A DNA stretch of 48,971 bases, taken from Triparma columacea. Taxonomy: Eukaryota > Sar > Bolidophyceae > Parmales > Triparmaceae. Of this stretch, positions 45,901 to 48,971 are shown piece by piece. How positions within the stretch are numbered: the first letter of the stretch is position 1; each line of letters opens with the position of its first letter. The stretch spans positions 1-48,971 of the forward strand of contig BRYA01000056.1 of the NCBI GenBank assembly GCA_030267965.1. The letters are read 5' to 3'. The notes below the pieces were generated by a model. The model saw nothing but the letters and a program-made list of their open reading frames with translations, ran no database searches and was not told the DNA's origin. The position numbers and the translations under genes were made by a program.

Positions 45901-46842
45901 GTGAAGTTGGAGAAAGACACGGTCGTCCAAGACTGCTCGTGGAAAGGGGGGAGCATCGAGAACACCGTTCTCGTCAACGTGACTGCAAAGGGGTTGGACC
46001 TTGGAGAGATCGAGGTAGAGGGAATAAAGGTGGAGAAGCTCGCGGACGGGCTTAAGGGCAACTTGCTTATTGCCGGGGAGGGGGGAGAAGTCGAGGCGAC
46101 AAAGACTTTGAGAATGATAAAGATAGACGAGGGAGCCACCGAAAAGTTTACTCTCGAGGTTTTTGCCAAACTCGACGGCAAGGGCAACGAGCTCACCAAC
46201 GTAGAAATAACAAAGGGAAAGATTGGGGGGGAAAAAGGCGACGTTAGCGTTGTTGGGGAGGTTGGAGTTGAGGGCAGGGTCATCTTCCTGGAGGGAGGGA
46301 GCCTCGAAGGGCCAAAGATAGTGGGCGGATCGGTAGAGGGGATAGATGGGCTTCAATGCAAGGGTGACCTCAACGTCGACGGGGGGGCGAACGTCGGGGG
46401 GGAGGTATTCATCGAAGGGAGCCTCACCGTCAGTGGGAGCGTCCTAGGGTCCGGGCCCTATGTCGATGCCAGTGACGTGAGGTTCAAGAAGGACGTCGAA
46501 GGACTGGAAGGTGCCATGGGCATGCTTAGAGAGCTCAGGGGGGTAAGATACATCATTGACGAGGAGGGCGAGGCTGCAAGGAGTAGAAACATGCAAGGCG
46601 GAGGGGGGAAGGTGGAGCTGGGATTCATCGCCCAAGAGGTCGAGGAGGTCATTCCCGAGCTCGTCAGGACTCACGAGGATGGCTACAAGGGCGTCATGTA
46701 CGCAAGGACCGTGCCTGTTATCGTGGAGGCTGTCAAGGAGTTGGAGGACGAGATAATGGAAGTCAGGGAGGAGAACGAGAGATTGAGGGTGGCCGTGGTG
46801 GATTTGATGAGGAGATTGGAGGCCTTGGAGGGAAGCATTTAA
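42930..46842 (+). CDS. Secreted EGF/beta-repeat protein with S74 self-cleaving chaperone domain
   Basis: Exons 42930-43056, 43234-45562 and 45687-46842 give 1203 residues. A signal peptide (MKILIFFITVGSVFSG) is followed by an EGF-like domain rebuilt by splicing (CAPHWCNQRGLC, then CFCEYGFTNSDCSLRICP). A second EGF sits at ~190-220 (CSNHGKCNKMTGQCACEKGW). A long Gly-rich beta region with repeats such as GGLEVKSGGLKVLGGGAEI follows, like phage tail-fibre shafts. The C-terminal ~120 residues match the intramolecular chaperone autoprocessing (peptidase S74) domain: SDVRFKKDVEGLEG, LGFIAQEVEEVIPELV, DGYKGVMYARTVPVIVEAVKEL, then a coiled coil. Ser1081 and Lys1086 have the Ser-x4-Lys spacing of the known catalytic dyad. 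Inference: it trimerises, then releases its C-terminus. Likely a cell-wall or surface fibre. Confidence 0.85.
45604..45660. repeat. Three 19-bp repeats in an intron
   Basis: Units of TATTTGTCGTTGCTATGGT type occur three times, with small changes, inside intron 45563-45686 of the EGF/S74 gene, ending shortly before the CCATGAAG acceptor. Confidence 0.8.
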
Positions 46843-46883
46843 GTGAATTTCGTGTGCGTACATAAGAAGACTGTGTGTTTTTG

Positions 46884-48971
46884 TTACATTTTGTTGATAA
46901 GGGCTTGGAGCGCGTCGATGAGATCTTGTGTGTACTTCTCTTCAAAGATGAAGCCGTGCTGGGCATCCTCAAGGAGCGTAAGGGAGGACTGTGAACTTAG
47001 TTGAGCCAAGGCCTCGGTTTCTTTGTAGGAGTTGAAGGCGCTAGATTTCTTGGCGACGAATACATGGATTGGAAGGTCGCCGAGGTTGCCATCCTTTTCG
47101 GGGCCACATTCGGACGTCCGGGCTGCATTCTCTGGCCACGCGGACCACTCAGAAATACTTGTCTCATACCACTGGTTTCGAGAGATAATGTACGAGTAGC
47201 GATCGTTGAAGTGGGGGACGAACTTGTTGTCATTTGGGAACAATTGCAGCGGCGCCAAGTATAAAGCTATTGGCTGGATGGATGGGGCGATGAACCAAAA
47301 CGACATGTAGGTTATGGGGTTGGATGATTTCTGTTACCAAAGCCGGCCCCCGGCACGTAGTCAGGGTTGACCGCGTCAGCGAATAGTATCCCGCCGACAA
47401 GGTCCTTATTCCGGTCTTGAAAAATGCGCATCTGAAACCCCGCCATAGAATGACCAGCGAGCAGTAACTGGGACCTCCCTTTCCCCTCCCAAATGTAGTC
47501 CTCAGCTACTTCGAGCAACCTTTCCGTTTCCCTCGCAATTTGCTCGCTGGTGCGGGGCTCCGGACCTTGATCACTCCATCCGTAGCCCGCCCTATCGTAG
47601 CTGCAAACACGTGTGAACTCTGACATCGGTCCTCTCACGAGTCCCCAGTCCATGCTTGATCCCATCCATCCGTGCTCGAAAAGGATGACAGGTTGCCCAT
47701 TGTCGATAGACGACCCCTCGCACCACAAGTGCAGGCTGCGGCTACGGTAGATGCCCTGGAAGAAGTAGGGGTAGTTCTCGGGGTCGCCGACGTCGAAGAG
47801 CTTCCCTAGCGGAGGGTAGCGGGAAGCGTTGGAGACGGTCGCAATGTTGGACAGGGACGCAAAGATTGTGGTGGAGACGACGACGGCAGCCATGAAGGTA
47901 GAGCAGTACGTGGTGTGCTTCTGAGGGGGGGCGTAGGTCGAGGCGGAATGAGGGCGGCGGGAGGGGTTCGAATTGAACATTTCGGTTGTTGGGGGAGTAG
48001 GGGGAGGAGGGGGTGGAGCCGGAGGGTCGGAGGCGCCAACACCTCCAGCCTCGGTGGGGGGATTCTGCTGTCCCCATCCAAGGATACAGCTATCGGTCGC
48101 CCAGGGCGAGTCTCTCAAGGAAGACGCGGACGTAATTTGATTCCCTGTGAAAACGTCAGAGTATAGCAGCTCGTATGCCCCGCAGTTGCTCTTCAAAAAG
48201 GTGCTGTCCTCGGAGAAGTCCAAGTGAGTGATGAAGCTGCTGTGCTTACTAAACTTGCTCCTTAGCTTCCAACCCTTGTCGACGGCGTAAAAGTAAACTG
48301 TGTTGTCGTGGCTCCCCACGGCTAGAGTCTTCCCGTCGGGGGAGAACTTCAAGTCCTGAATCCACTCCTTGCTGTCCTTGGCCTTGTGGACAAGAGCGAG
48401 AGTCTCAGCATCGTACACCGCGTACTCCCCATCGCACTTCTGCCTCCCCTTTCCCACGCTACCGCCGAAACCAACCGCAATCAACTTTCCGTCGGGAGAG
48501 TAGCAAACAGCCCTTGCCATCCCAGCCAGGTCAAGGACGCTCTCCCCAGCCCGGAGCCCCCTCGCCTTCAAGTCCCACAACCTTAGGGTGCCATCATCCC
48601 CAACTGTGGCCACCTCACTTTTCATGGGGTTCGACGCGGCGCCCCAGAGTTCATCCTTGTAGTGCCCAGATACCAAAGCGCCGTTGTGGAGGTCCTTGCA
48701 GCTCGCGGCGTCGACCTCAAATATCTCGCTGCCCTCCGTCCCCACGAGTAACTTGCTGGAGTCGTCGTTCAGGCAAACGCTCTTGATGACGGGCCTGCGA
48801 CAACTCTTCCCAAGTAGGGCAGCAATGTCTATCGTCTTGGTGTTGTTCATGCTAGTATCCCAGAATTGGACCTTCCCGTCCCTCCCCGCGCTCAGCAATT
48901 GGCCACCCTCTCCCTTGAACAAAGTATTGATGGCCTTGTCATGGGCCTTGGCGACCTGCTTCAATTTTCGG
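46884..48971 (-). CDS. EMAP-like WD40 propeller fused in frame to an alpha/beta hydrolase; 5' end beyond right edge
   Basis: The frame is open at the right edge. Exon 48971-47338 and a second exon 47266-46884 are joined by a 71-nt intron (GTAAC...TAG, a less typical donor). The first ~310 visible residues are WD40 repeats of the EMAP/EML type (LRLWDLKARG, IQDLKFSPDGKTLAVGSHDN, SSFITHLDFSEDS, ITSASSLRDSPWATDSCILGW). A Pro-rich linker follows. Then comes a hydrophobic segment (FMAAVVVSTTIFASLSNIA) and an alpha/beta hydrolase with a GHSMAGF nucleophile elbow, HGW oxyanion region and a C-terminal DAQHGF that supplies the His. EMAPs bind microtubules, and the hydrolase substrate is unknown. There is no stop between the halves. 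Alternatives are two genes, a hidden splice, or an assembly join. Confidence 0.65.

Noticed and set aside
42930..46842. Bacterial or phage contamination because of the S74 domain
   Set aside because: The gene has a eukaryotic signal peptide, EGF domains split by an intron, and sits between intron-bearing eukaryotic genes.

Overview
This window is nuclear DNA from a gene-dense, intron-rich unicellular eukaryote. Introns are short (about 44-248 nt), mostly begin GTGAG, GTAAG or GTACG and end in CAG or TAG, and many carry a CTAAC branch-point-like motif. Gene content (SPIRAL1-like microtubule protein, four-domain Ca-channel-like protein, Lag1-type ceramide synthase, a DUF3172-like protein behind a leader ending in Ser-Ala-Phe) fits a photosynthetic stramenopile, such as a bolidophyte/Parmales relative or a diatom. 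That assignment is inference, not proof. No rRNA, tRNA, CRISPR array, transposon or virus was recognised.

Layout. 1-4246 (all minus strand): ankyrin-repeat protein cut by the left edge, an RGG-rich protein with a possible cold-shock-like segment, and a single-pass membrane protein with an acidic tail. 4371-8725 (plus): ceramide synthase, then a beta-helix surface protein. 8813-12087: a leucine-rich-repeat protein and a SPIRAL1/Jupiter-like protein (both minus), then a long intergenic stretch. 12088-18749: SIN3 corepressor, a small coiled-coil protein, and an F-box/LRR protein. 18790-28224: a Vps39/Vps3-like tethering subunit, a sulfotransferase, a dynamin-family GTPase, a possible dynamin-stalk-like protein with a discoidin-like C-terminus, and the BRAP2-type E3 ligase, which starts at 30453. 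30454-31032 is an AT-rich island. 31033-37159: ketopantoate reductase, a probably plastid-targeted DUF3172-like protein, a Lys-rich protein, and a HOP2-like protein with an unusual duplicated Cys4 N-terminal module. 37327-42684: a four-domain voltage-gated cation channel with an EEEE filter. 42930-46842: a secreted EGF/beta-repeat protein ending in an intramolecular-chaperone (peptidase S74) domain. 46884-48971: an EMAP-like WD40 propeller running in frame into an alpha/beta hydrolase, cut by the right edge.

From 12088 to the right edge genes mostly alternate strand. Convergent neighbours are only about 40-170 bp apart, and several divergent pairs share 80-250 bp of upstream DNA. Exon joins were worked out by hand: each join keeps frame and uses a GT/AG pair, but none is confirmed by transcripts. 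No pathway-level operon logic is expected. Loose functional groupings are membrane traffic (Vps39-like, dynamin), cell surface (beta-helix, EGF/S74, sulfotransferase, Cys-rich membrane protein), calcium signalling (channel) and chromatin/meiosis (SIN3, HOP2-like).
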